Origin: Imbricaverruca yamaguchii
Taxonomy: Eukaryota; Arthropoda; Thecostraca; Neoverrucidae
Length of the DNA: 64,000 nt
Direction of reading: 5' to 3'
NCBI GenBank assembly: GCA_034440575.1
Contig: JAOTOL010001072.1
Location: forward strand, 67,001-131,000
Of this stretch, positions 48,374-60,387 are shown piece after piece (position 1 is the first letter of the stretch; each line of letters starts with the position of its first letter). The notes under the pieces were generated by a model that searched no databases, was not told where the DNA came from, and was given only the letters and a program-made list of their open reading frames with translations. The translations under genes and the position numbers were made by a program.

Positions 48374-51174
48374 CTCACCGACACCCCACACACCAGGAAC
48401 ACCGCGCCGACACCCCACACACCAGAACACCGCGCCGACACCCCACACACCAGAACACCGCGCCGACACCCCACACACCAGGACACCACGCCGAAACCCC
48501 ACACACCAGAACACCGCGCCGACACCCCACACACCAGAACACCGCGCCGACACCCCACACACCAGGAACACCGCGCCGACACCCCACACACCAGAACACC
48601 GCGCCGACACCCCACACACCAGGAACACCGCGCCGACACACCCCACACACCAGGACACCACGCCGAAACCCCACACACCAGAACACCGCGCCGACACCCC
48701 ACACACCAGGACAGCACGCCGACACCCCACACACCAGGACACCGCGCCGACACCCCACGCACCAGGAACACCGCGCCGACACCCTACACACCAGGAACAC
48801 CGCGCCGACACCCCACACACCAGAACACCGCGCCGACACCCCACACACCAGAACACAGCGCCGACACACCACACACCAGGAACACCGCGCCGACACCCTA
48901 CACACCAGGACACCGCGCCGACACCCCACACACCAGAACACCGCGCCGACACCCCACACACCAGGACAGCACGCCGACACCCTACACACCAGGACACCGC
49001 GCCGACACCCCACACACCAGAACACCGCGCCGACACCCCACACACCGGAACACCGCGCCGACACCCCACACACCAGGACAGCACGCCGACACCCCACACA
49101 CCAGAACACCGCGCCGACACCCCACACACCAGAACACCGCGCCGACACCCCACACACCGGAACACCGCGCCGACACCCCACACACCAGGACAGCACGCCG
49201 ACACCCCACACACCAGGACACCGCGCCGACATCCCACACACCAGGACACCGCGCCGACACCCCGCACACCAGGAACACCGCGCCGACACCCCACACAACA
49301 GGACAGCACGTCGACACCCCACACACCAGGACACCGCGCCGACATCCCACACACCAGGACACCGCGCCGACACCCCGCACACCAGGAACACCGCGCCGAC
49401 ACCCTACACACCAGGACACCGCGCCGACACCCCACACACCAGGACACCGCGCCGACACCCCACACACCGGAACACCGCGCCGACACCCTACACACCAGGA
49501 CACCGCGCCGACACCCCACATACCAGAACACCGCGCCGACACCCCACATACCAGAACACCGTGCCGACACCCGACACACCAGGACACCGCGCCGACACCC
49601 CACACACCAGGACACCGCGCCGACACCCCACACACCAGGACACCGCGCCGACACCCCACACACCAGAACACCGTGCCGACATCCCACACACCAGGACACC
49701 GCGCCGACACCCCGCACACCAGGGCACCGCGCCGACACCCCACACACCAGGACACCGCGCCGACACCCCACACACCAGGACACCGCGCCGACACACCACA
49801 CACCAGGACACCGCGCCGACATCCCCACACACCAGAACACCGCGCCGACACCTCACACACCAGAACACCGTGCCGACACCCCACACACCAGGACAGCACG
49901 GGAACACCGCGCCGACACCCCACACACCAGAACACCGCGCCGACACCCCACACACCAGGAACACCGCGCCGACACCCTACACACCAGGACACCGCGCCGA
50001 CACCCTACACACCAGGACACCGCGCCGACACCCCACACACCAGAACACCGCGCCGACACCCCACACACCGGAACACCGCGCCGACACCCCACACACCAGG
50101 ACAGCACGCCGACACCCCACACACCAGGACACCGCGCCGACACCCCACACACCAGAACACCGCGCCGACACCCCACACACCGGAACACCGCACCGACACC
50201 CCACACACCAGGACAGCACGCCGACACCCCACACACCAGGACACCGCGCCGACACCCCACACACCACGACACCGCGCCGACACCCCACACACCAGGAACA
50301 CCGCGCCGACACCCCACACACCAGGACACCGCGCCGACACCCCACACACCAGAACACCGCGCCGACACCCGACACACCAGGAACACCGCGCCGACACCCC
50401 ACACACCAGGACAGCACGCCGACACCCCACACACCAGGACACCGCGCCGACACCCCACACACCAGGAACACCGCGCCGACACCCTACACACCAGGACACC
50501 GCGCCGACACCCCACACACCAGAACACCGCGCCGACACCCCACACACCGGAACACCGCGCCGACACCCTACACACCAGGACACCGCGCCGACACCCCACA
50601 CACCAGAACACCGCGCCGACACCCCACACACCAGAACACCGCGCCGACACCCCACACACCAGGACACCGCGCCGACACCCCACACACCAGAACACCACGC
50701 CGACACCCCACACACCAGGACACCGCGCCGACACCCCACACACCAGAACACCGCGCCGACACCCCACACACCAGAACACCGCGCCGACACCCCACACACC
50801 AGGACACCGCGCCGACACCCGACACACCAGGACACCGCGCCGACACCCCACACACCAGAACACCGCGCCGACACCCCACACACCAGAACACCGCGCCGAC
50901 ACCCCACACACCAGGACACCGCGCCGACACCCACACCCGACACACCAGGACACCGCGCCGACACCCCACACACCAGAACACCGCGCCGACACCCCACACA
51001 CCAGAACACTGCGCCGACACCCGACACACCAGGACACCGCGCCGACACCCGACACACCAGGACACCGCGCCGACACCCCACACACCAGGACACCGCGCCG
51101 ACACCCCACACACCAGGACACCGCGCCGACACCCCACACACCAGGGCACCGCGCCGACACGCCATACACCGGAA
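48374..51174. repeat. 28-bp minisatellite, about 100 copies, with 112-bp higher-order repeats
   Basis: The unit starts ACCGCGCCGACACC and ends CCACACACCAGAAC or CCAGGAC, with CCAGGAAC giving 29 bp. A rare ACAGCACG variant recurs exactly 112 bp (four units) apart at 48966, 49078 and 49190, and again at 50101 and 50213, so blocks of four units have been duplicated together. Because 28 is 1 modulo 3, all three plus frames read the same 28-residue cycle and stay open for over 1,000 codons. Confidence 0.97.
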
Positions 51175-52824
51175 CCCAAATCAGTGCCAAACATCGACCT
51201 CGACACCGTCGTTCAGGCTGGCGACGTAACGCATCGGAACAACTTATCTACAGGAGCTTGGTGTGCCGGTGCCCATCCCAGTCGCGCGGCCCTCGGTCCG
51301 GCGCTCATCTCACAAGCCCCTGTCGTGCTCAGGGCTGTCCACTTACGGGCCAGGCAGCGCGCGGACGGCCCTCCCACTGTGGTTGGGACAAAGGGATGTC
51401 TTCCGGCCGGCGGAGGACAAAGCCACGCAGCGGTGGAGAGCATTCAATCGTCCGACCAGTCGCTATTGAATGGCTGCTACGCAGTGGCTGTCAGCTGTCG
51501 GCATATTGGAGGAGTTCGGCATCGGCTCCGAGGGCTGAAGCCAACCGGCTTGATGGGTGATGGGTGATGGGGATCGAAAAGTGATTGGGAAGTCAATTGA
51601 GCTGCATGAAAGATATCAATTCGTCCAATATCCCAGTGGATATTTAGAGTGCAGACATGTGGCCTCCAGCTGATTGTTGCCGGCTCGGTTGTGTTCCGTT
51701 TGAGTATGTGCATCACGGTTGGCAGTAGAGCTATGCTGAACCCCACTGTACACCAGCACAGATGTCCGGCTGTCGGTCGGCCCACGGGCCGGAGAGGATG
51801 CCTCAGGCTCGGCAATCAGGTGTGTGGCGGGCTGCAGTGAACTGTGGATGTGAACACCGGCTCGGCGAGTTTGGCGATAACTTTCCTGGCGGCCTCGCGA
51901 AGCGCACGCCTCCGCGGCCGGCCTTCCCAGAAAGTTGAGCAGTGCTGCACTTGTGGGGGCCTCCTTTTTCTCCGGCAGCGAGCCCGTTGTATCAGAATCA
52001 CCAACTCGTGATGGTTGGTGAATTTAGCATGCCGTTCAAGAATTCATAAGCAAGCTTTTTCAAACATCGGAGGGCAAGCAAACTGCAATATTCTGCATTG
52101 AATGTGATTTTGAACTGTTATTGCATTCAACGGCATGGTTAACCCCGGAGGCTGAAATGAGTAGATACAATGGAATGGTGTTGGGCATGGCCGTAAAGAA
52201 CATGATGTGATATTTAATGTGACCTTGAGTTTTGAAAACAATATTGAGCAAATTCCATGTCTTAGTGTGATTAGGCTAGCGTGCACGGGACGTCATCAGA
52301 ATCGCAAGCATACAAAGTTCACATTCTAGTCCTCGCATTTGCCACCTTGCCACCTGAGCCATGTCGTGGGTGTTATTTCGGTCAAACGAAAATGCTCTTT
52401 CATGGTGGCAAGCTAATGCATACCTGTACATACCGCCGCAACACCCTGCCATGTCGTACATGGTGGAGTGCCGATGGGCGCCGTTTGGTGACACTCAGAA
52501 ATGGGCTCAGGCCCACTCCAGACTCGAAACCTGACAAGAGACAGGCGTATTTTCCCGGCGATCAATTAGTCACACTGACGGTCCAAGCCGTGACAATTGG
52601 AGCACCACCTGCAGGAAGATCGGGCTATAAGGCGCTTAATGTGTCTGGCAGCTAAGGCAATCACTTACCAAGTGGACATGAATCGACTAAACCCGATCTC
52701 CGGCCATACAAGTGTCCTGTAAAGCCAGTGGATGTGCGTATTGGAGCTGGTGCGCTGGTGCACGATGACTGGTGGTGACAACGCTGATGACAATTATTTC
52801 CGGGTTTTGGTGTCATTATCGTAA
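51175..52824. other. Unassigned region, partly CpG-rich
   Basis: No supported gene is seen. The part 51175-51560 continues the frames of the array by chance. The plus frame 52281-52655 (124 codons) is unrecognised. Confidence 0.4.
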
Positions 52825-54178
52825 CGGTGTGACTACTGTCACTGACCACTATCATTGCTGAAACAGAGTGACTACTGCCGCTGACCACTATCATTGTCGG
52901 CACGGTGTGACTACTGCCACTGACCACATTGCTGAAACAGAGTAACTACTGCCGCTGACCACTATCATTGTCGGCACGGTGTGACTACTGTCACTGACCA
53001 CTATCATTGTCGGCACGGTGTGACTACTGCCGCTGACCACTATCATTGTCGGCACGGTGTGACTAGTGTCACTGACCACTATCATTGTCGGCACAGTGTG
53101 ACTAGTGTCACTGACCACTATCATTGTCGGCACGGTGTGACTACTGTCACTGACCACTATCATTGTCGGCACGGTGTGTGTGACTGACTGCCACTGACCA
53201 CTATCATTGTCGGCACGGTGTGACTACTGCCACTGACCACTATCATTGTCGGCACGGTGTGACTACTGTCACTGACCACTATCATTGTCGGCACGGTGTG
53301 ACTACTGTCACTGACCACTATCATTGTCGGCACGGGTGCATGACTACTATCATGTCACTGACCACTATCATTGTCGGCACGGTGTGACTACTGTCACTGA
53401 CCACTATCATTGTCGGCACGGTGTGACTATGTCACTGACCACTATATTGTCGGCATTGTCGGTGTGACTACTGTCACTGACCACTATCATTGTCGGCACG
53501 GTGTGACTACTGTCACTGACCACTATCATTGTCGGCACGGTGTGACTACTGTCACTGACCACTATCATTGTCGGCACGGTGTGACTACTGTCGCTGACCA
53601 CTATCATTGTCGGCACGGTGTGACTACTGTCACTGACCACTATCATTGTCGGCACGGTGTGACTACTGTCCTGACCATATCATTGTCGGCACGGTGTTAA
53701 TACTGTCTGACCACTATCATTGTCGGCACGGTGTGTACTGCTGACCACTATCATTGTCGGCACGGTGTGACTACTGCCGCTGACCACTATCATTGTCGGC
53801 ACGGTGTGACTACTGTCACTGACCACTATCATTGTCGGGGTTACTGTCGGCACGGTGTGACTACTGTCACTGACCACTATCATTGTCGGCACGGTGTGAC
53901 TACTGTCACTGACCACTATCATTGTCGGCACGGTGTGACTACTGTCACTGACCACTATCATTACTGAAACAGAGTGACTACTGCCGCTGACCACTATCTT
54001 TGTCGGCACGGTGTGACTACTGTCACGGACCACTATCATTGCTGAAACAGAGTGACTACTGCCGCTGACCACTATCTTTGTCGGCACGGTGTGACTACTG
54101 TCACGGACCACTATCATTGCTGAAACAGAGTGACTACTGCCGCTGACCACTATCTTTGCCATAGCGGTGTGACTACTG
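52825..54178. repeat. 39-bp minisatellite, about 34 copies
   Basis: The unit comprises GGTGTGACTACTGTCACTG followed by ACCACTATCATTGTCGGCAC. Variant units with GCTGAAACAGAGTGACTACTG occur only near the two ends (52855-52960 and 53960-54150), while the centre is uniform. Small deletions cluster at 53420-53750. Confidence 0.96.
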
Positions 54179-54272
54179 ATACTGCACCAGCACTGCTACA
54201 ATTATTGCACTGGCACTACCGACACTGCACCAGCACTGCTGGAGCAATTGCACTGGCACTACCGGTGCTGCA
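54179..54272. repeat. Two copies of a 43-bp repeat
   Basis: Two adjacent units contain CTGCACCAGCACTGCT and TTGCACTGGCACTACCG. CACTGG/CCAGTG-type words make them partly self-complementary. Confidence 0.7.
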
Positions 54273-54960
54273 CCGGTGCACTGTGTCACACCTTTGTGCC
54301 ACAGGCGCATGCATGTGAGGGTGTACTGAAAACAGAAAAGTGGCTGCATGCAAAACAGTGCTGGAAACATTTGTGGCTCCGCGTCTGGGCCAACTTTTCA
54401 GCTCTCCTCTCTCGAATAATACAGCGCTGGAAAGCCATCAAACAGCACCAGAAGTTTTCCACTGCTGCCACTTAATTATTTATCGTTCGAATTAGGAACG
54501 CCGCGTGCGTACGAAGCCCTGACTTTCATCACATATATATTTTCTGCAAATGTCGAATTGGAAAATATTCAGAGCCGGCATAATCATCGTAATGGTGCAG
54601 TGTTCTCGTTACGATGTAGCACTGTTGTGGCAGCGTTTTTTTTTATGATGAACCGACGAAGACGTAACGACGGTGGGGTCGATATATAGAGGAGATCCTT
54701 CCGTGGGGAGCTGCAGAGAAGAGAACGCACGCACCTGCACGCTCCTGAGCAGCACCAGCAAGCACTAGAAACAGAAGCCCAAGAAGCGAGAATACAAGGA
54801 AAACAAGAAGAAAGAAGAAAAGCAAGAGGACAACAAGCAACAAGAGCGTCAGGCACCATCGACCAGCAGTGCTGCGAGGAACATCACATTGCCGGCTGGG
54901 CTGGCCAGACCCCAGCACAATGACACCCACACCGGCAACCAACGCCCACTCTGCATAAGG
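54273..54960. other. Spacer, nothing recognised
   Basis: AG-rich sequence at 54720-54840 gives low-complexity frames. There is no supported gene. Confidence 0.4.
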
Positions 54961-57900
54961 CTGTACAGGGATGGTGTGTTGTACAGGGGTGGTGTGTTGT
55001 ACAGGGGTGGTGTGTTGTACAGGGATGGTATGCTGTACAGGGGTGGTGTGCTGTACAGGGGTGGTGTGCTGTACAGGGGTGGTGTGTTGTACAGGGGTGG
55101 TGTGTTGTACAGGGACGGTATGTTGTACAGGGATGGTGTGCTGTACAGGGATGGTGTGCTGTACAGGGGTGGTGTGTTGTACAGGGGTGGTGTGCTGTAC
55201 AGGGGTGGTGTGCTGTACAGGGGTGGTGTGTTGTACAGGGGTGGTGTGTTGTACAGGGATGGTATGTTGTACAGGGATGGTGTGCTGTACAGGGATGGTG
55301 TGCTGTACAGGGGTGGTGTGTTGTACAGGGGGTGGTGTGCTGTACAGGGTGGTGTGCTGTACAGGGGTGGTGTGTTGTACAGGGACGGTATGTTGTACAG
55401 GGATGGTGTGCTGTACAGGGATGGTGTGTTGCACAGGGATTGTGTGTTGTACAGGGGTGGTGTGCTGTACAGGGGTGGTGTGCTGTACAGGGATGGTGTG
55501 CTGTACAGGGGTGGTGTGCTGTACAGGGGTGGTGTGCTGTACAGGGATGGTGTGTTGTACAGGGATGGTGTGCTGTACAGGGATGGTGTGCTGTACAGGG
55601 GTGGTGTGTTGTACAGGGGTGGTGTGCTGTACAGGGGTGGTGTGCTGTACAGGGGTGGTGTGCTGTACAGGGGTGGTGTTCTGTACAGGGGTGGTGTGCT
55701 GTACAGGGGTGGTGTGCTGTACAGGGATGGTGTGCTGTACAGGGATGGTGTGCTGTACAGGGGTGGTGTGTTGTACAGGGGTGGTGTGTTGTACAGGGGT
55801 GGTGTGCTGTACAGGGGTGGTGTGCTGTACAGGGATGGTATGCTGTACAGGGTTTGGTGGTGTGCTGTACAGGGGTGGTGTGCTGTACAGGGATGGTGTG
55901 CTGTACAGGGGTGGTGTGTTGTACAGGGGTGGTGTGCTGTACAGGGATGGTGTGCTGTACAGGGGTGGTGTGTTGTACAGGGGTGGTGTGCTGTACAGGG
56001 ATGGTGTGCTGTACAGGGGTGGTGTGCTGTACAGGGGTGGTGTGCTGTACAGGGGTGGTGTGCTGTACAGGGGTGGTGTGTTGTACAGGGACGGTATGTT
56101 GTACAGGGATGGTGTGCTGTACAGGGATGGTGTGTTGTACAGGAGGTGGTGTGCTGTACAGGGGTGGTGTGCTGTACAGGGGTGGTGTGCTGTACAGGGG
56201 TGGTGTGTTGTACAGGGACGGTATGTTGTACAGGGATGGTGTGTTGTACAGGGATGGTGTGTTGTACAGGGGTGGTGTGCTGTACAGGGACGGTTGTTGT
56301 ACAGGGATGGTGTGCTGTACAGGGGTGGTGTGCTGTACAGGGATGTGTGTACTGTACAGGGGTGGTGTTTTGTACAGGGATGGTGTGCTGTACAGGGATG
56401 GTGTGCTGTACAGGGATGGTGTGCTGTACAGGGATGGTGTGCTGTACAGGGGTGGTGTGCTGTACAGGGGTGGTGTGCTGTACAGGGGTGGTGTGCTGTA
56501 CAGGGGTGGTGTGCTGTACAGGGGTGGTGTGCTGTACAGGGATGGTGTGTTGTACAGGGACGGTATGTTGTACAGGGATGGTGTGCTGTACAGGGGTGGT
56601 GTGATATACAGGGATGGTGTGCTGTACAGGGGTGGTGTGTTGTACAGGGGTGGTGTGCTGTACAGGGGTGGTGTGCTGTACAGGGGTGGTGTGTTGTACA
56701 GGGGTGGTGTGTTGTACAGGGACGGTATGTTGTACAGGGATGGTGTGCTGTACAGGGGTGGTGTGCTGTACAGGGGTGGTGTGTTGTACAGGGACGGTAT
56801 GTTGTACAGGGATGGTGTGCTGTACAGGGATGGTGTGTTGTACAGGAGTGGTGTGCTGTACAGGGGTGGTGTGTTGTACAGGGATGGTGTGTTGTACAGG
56901 GATGGTGTGCTGTACAGGGATGGTGTGATATACAGGGATGGTGTGTTGTACAGGGATGGTGTGTTGTACAGGGATGGTGTGCTGTACAGGGTTGGTGTGC
57001 TGTACAGGGATGGTGTGCTGTACAGGGGTGGTGTGCTGTACAGGGGGTGGTGTGCTGTACAGGGATGGTGTGCTGTACAGGGATGGTGTGCTGTACAGGG
57101 GTGGTGTGCTGTACAGGGGGTGGTGTGCTGTACAGGGGTGGTGTGCTGTACAGGGGTGGTGTGTTGTAGGGTGTGTGGACGGGTGTGTCTGTACAGGGGT
57201 GGTGTGCTGTACAGGGGTGGTGTGCTGTACAGGGATGGTGTGCTGTACAGGGGTGGTGTGTTGTACAGGGGTGGTGTGCTGTACAGGGGTGGTGTGCTGT
57301 ACAGGGGTGGTGTGTTGTACAGGGGTGGTGTGTTGTACAGGGACGGTATGTTGTACAGGGGTGGTGTGCTGTACAGGGGTGGTGTGCTGTACAGGGGTGG
57401 TGTGTTGTACAGGGACGGTATGTTGTACAGGGATGGTGTGCTGTACAGGGGTGGTGTGTTGTACAGGAGTGGTGTGCTGTACAGGGGTGGTGTGTTGCAC
57501 AGGGGATGGTGTGTTGTACAGGGATGGTGTGCTGTACAGGGGTGGTGTGATATACAGGGGTGGTGTGTTGTACAGGGATGGTGTGTTGTACAGGGATGGT
57601 GTGCTGTACAGGGGTGGTGTGCTGTACAGGGGTGGTGTGTTGTACAGGGATGGTGTGTTGTACAGGGATGGTGTGCTGTACAGGGATGGTGTGCTGTACA
57701 GGGATGGTGTGCTGTACAGGGGTGGTGTGTTGTACAGGGATGGTGTGTTGTACAGGGATGGTGTGCTGTACATGGATGGTGTGCTATACAGGGATGGTGT
57801 GTTGTACAGGGATGGTGTGTTGTACAGGGATGGTGTGTTGTACAGGAGTGGTGTGCTGTACAGGGGTGGTGTGTTGACAGGGATGGTGTGTTGTACAGGG

Positions 57901-58411
57901 ATGGTGTGCTGTACATGGATGGTGTGATATACAGGGATGGTGTGTTGTACAGGGGTGGTGTGCTGTACAGGGGTGGTGTGCTGTACAGGGGTGGTGTGCT
58001 GTACAGGGGTGGTGTGTTGTACAGGGGTGGTGTGCTGTACAGGGGTGGTGTGCTGTACAGGGGTGGTGTGTTGTACAGGGGTGGTGTGCTGTACAGGGGT
58101 GGTGTGCTGTACAGGGGTGGTGTGCTGTACAGGGGTGGTGTGTTGTACAGGGATGGTGTGCTGTACAGGGGTGGTGTGCTGTACAGGGGTGGTGTGCTGT
58201 ACAGGGGTGGTGTGCTGTACAGGGATGGTGTGCTGTACAGGGGTGGTGTTCTGTACAGGGGTGGTGTGCTGTACAGGGATGGTGTGCTGTACAGGGATGG
58301 TGTGCTGTACAGGGATGGTGTGCTGTACAGGGATGGTGTGCTGTACAGGGGTGGTGTTCTGTACAGGGATGGTGTGCTGTACAGGGGTGGTGTGCTGTAC
58401 AGGGATGGTGT
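54961..58411. repeat. 18-bp minisatellite, about 190 copies, 3.45 kb
   Basis: The unit GTGCTGTACAGGGGTGGT is repeated with hardly any length change. Almost all variation is at three places: GGGGTGG or GGGATGG, GTGC or GTGT, and an occasional GGGACGGTATGTT form. This makes a near-binary variant code along the array. As 18 is a multiple of 3, frames on both strands remain open for up to 1,239 codons; these are not genes. It is the largest array in the window. Confidence 0.98.
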
Positions 58412-58754
58412 CATGGCGTGTAGCTTGTTGTTTGCTACTGCAGTGCGATCTGAGTCGACGATTCATCTTGTGATTGTGGTGTACCAATAGCTGTGTAACG
58501 CCATGTGGCGCCCCAAACGATCGACGGCAAGATGCGGCTATATAGTTCCCTTTCTCCATACACAGCATCGGGCATCATACCATCGTCGGCTGAGATCTCA
58601 TTGTCGCACCGCGATTGCCTTATTGTGATTTCATTTGGAGGGCTATGAAGGGTCATCTAATACGAGCGAACACGAAGCCGGAGCGAATCTACTCTCGTCT
58701 GTGTGCGAGAAGCATATTTTAGTGATCCGATCTGATTCAACGAAGCCAGGTTCA
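58412..58754. other. Spacer, nothing recognised
   Basis: Unique sequence with no supported feature. Confidence 0.4.
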
Positions 58755-58908
58755 ACCCAACCCGATCGGACCCGACCCGACACCATCCGACCCGAACCGA
58801 GCTGATTCAACCCGATCGGACCCGAGCCGACACGATCGGACCCGACCGACCTGTTCCGACCCAATCCGACTCGACCTGATCCGACCCCAGTGGTGTGATC
58901 CGAGCCGA
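58755..58908. repeat. Degenerate CCGATCGGACC-type array
   Basis: Irregular repetition of CCCGATCGGA, CCCGACC and CCGATCTG words gives R-V-G-S-G-type reading on the minus strand. Several units are palindromic (CGATCG, CCGATCGG). Confidence 0.75.
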
Positions 58909-59155
58909 TCTGGACACTGGTCCAGTCCTCGGTATCTGTTGCTGCTGGAGCGGCGGTGTTAGACGCCACTTTCAGATCAGCGTGCAACTTACTATGCATT
59001 TCGGAGTTCCAATCCCGGTAATGATATTCACTCGGAGCTACCTACTGGAGGTCTATTGGAGTACACTAGATCAAATATAGTTTGGAAGTTGTTTAGCTTC
59101 AAGCATGTTGGCAAGGTTCCATCGCCGCTACAAGCCGTGCTGCACTAGGAGTGGG

Positions 59156-59622
59156 CTGTGGTGCTGACTGAGTGCATCACAGACCACCAGTGGTGCTGTC
59201 CAAGTGTACCACAGCCCATCAGTGCCATCAGTGGTGCTGACCGAGTGTACCACAGACCATCAGTGCCATCAGCGGTGCTGACCGAGTGTACCACAGACCA
59301 CCTGTGGTGCTGACCGAGTGTACCACAGACCATCAGTGCCATCAGCGGTGCTGACCGAGTGTACCACAGACCACCAGTGGTGCTGACCGAGTGTACTACA
59401 GACCATCAGTGCCATCAGTGGTGCTGACCGAGTGTACCACAGACCATCAGTGCCATCAGCGGTGCTGACCGAGTGTACCACAGACCACCTGTGGTGCTGA
59501 CCGAGTGTACTACAGACCAACAGTGCCACCAGTGGTGCTGACCGAGTTGTACCACAGACCACCAGTTCCGCCGGAAGCAGGGACCGACTGTACCACAGAC
59601 CAACAATACCACCGGAAGCAGG
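59156..59622. repeat. 32/41-bp composite minisatellite
   Basis: Units share GTGGTGCTGACCGAGTGTAC followed by CACAGACCA. Long units carry an extra 9 bp (GTGCCATCA), and long and short units alternate. The right edge (59560-59622) is diverged and contains CCGGAAGCAGGGA twice. Confidence 0.93.
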
Positions 59623-60215
59623 GAGCGTGCTGCTCGACACGGCGTCCTCCCCCTCCCGCCCCGTGCGCCGCCGATACTTTCGCCACGCTCCGTCGAACTG
59701 CAGACACATAAATTAGACGGCTTCTGAGCCCGGCTTCACTGTGCACAGCACGGCTTCGGTACAGACCGCTACCAGACAGACGAGTCCTTGTTGCTCGCGA
59801 CGCCCCTCCCCTCCCCCGGCTCGTTCTAAGTCAACACACCGCTGTTCCCACGTCATCAGGAATACGGCAGATCGCGGCTCAGTTGCGTGCCAAGGTCATG
59901 TCTGCGGCGGCGGTGGCGGCGGCGGCGGCGGCGGCGGCGCGTGCCGCGGTGCGAGATGCTCGGTCTGTTGTCGTCGGAAGCCAAGCCGTACCGCTGTGGT
60001 ACAGTGGTACACCTGGTACCTGGCAGATGCCCCGGATTGGTCATCGGATGAAGTCGTGGGAGTCCGCCAGTTGTCAGCCCGAATTGAAGCCCACCTGCGA
60101 GAGGATGGGTGGTCGGCACAATCGACGGCTACCGGTGGTTATGGCACGCGTAAAAGAGGCGCCAAAATCGCGTAGCGCGCCGCCGGCGTCCGTCCCCTCG
60201 GCCTTCGGCATCTGA
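59623..60215. other. CpG-rich region with (GGC)n tract, possible CpG island
   Basis: The sequence is rich in CpG with a GGC/GGT run at about 59903-59942. Plus frame 59883-60215 would encode 110 residues starting with an Ala-rich stretch, but I recognise no domain. It might be a promoter or first exon; nothing else supports that. Confidence 0.35.
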
Positions 60216-60342
60216 GGTAACAGTGTCAGTCGAGCAGATTGTAGTGATGTCTACACTGGAAGTGTGTGCCACACAACTGGCAGGCACCGACATGTCGGCC
60301 CCTGCTCAGCGTGTACCGGTCCTCGACAGATCGACAGAGTGC

Positions 60343-60387
60343 GGCAGCTGCTACCTTGCCTGCACGTCGGTCAAGGTAGCAGCTGCC
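60343..60387. repeat. Perfect 16-bp inverted repeat with 13-nt loop
   Basis: GGCAGCTGCTACCTTG (60343-60358) and its exact reverse complement (60372-60387) are separated by 13 nt. The predicted hairpin is strong. It lies inside an unrecognised 138-codon plus frame (60223-60639), and there is no T run after it. Confidence 0.9.

Noticed and set aside
48321..51567. Three plus-strand frames of about 970-1,080 codons and long minus frames over the 28-bp array
   Set aside because: All three frames read the same 28-residue cycle, the expected result of a 28-bp stop-free unit.
54849..58568. A 1,239-codon minus-strand frame and several 500-1,050-codon frames across the 18-bp array
   Set aside because: They exist on both strands and in several frames at once because the 18-bp unit has no stops; there are no domains and no conserved non-repeat portion.
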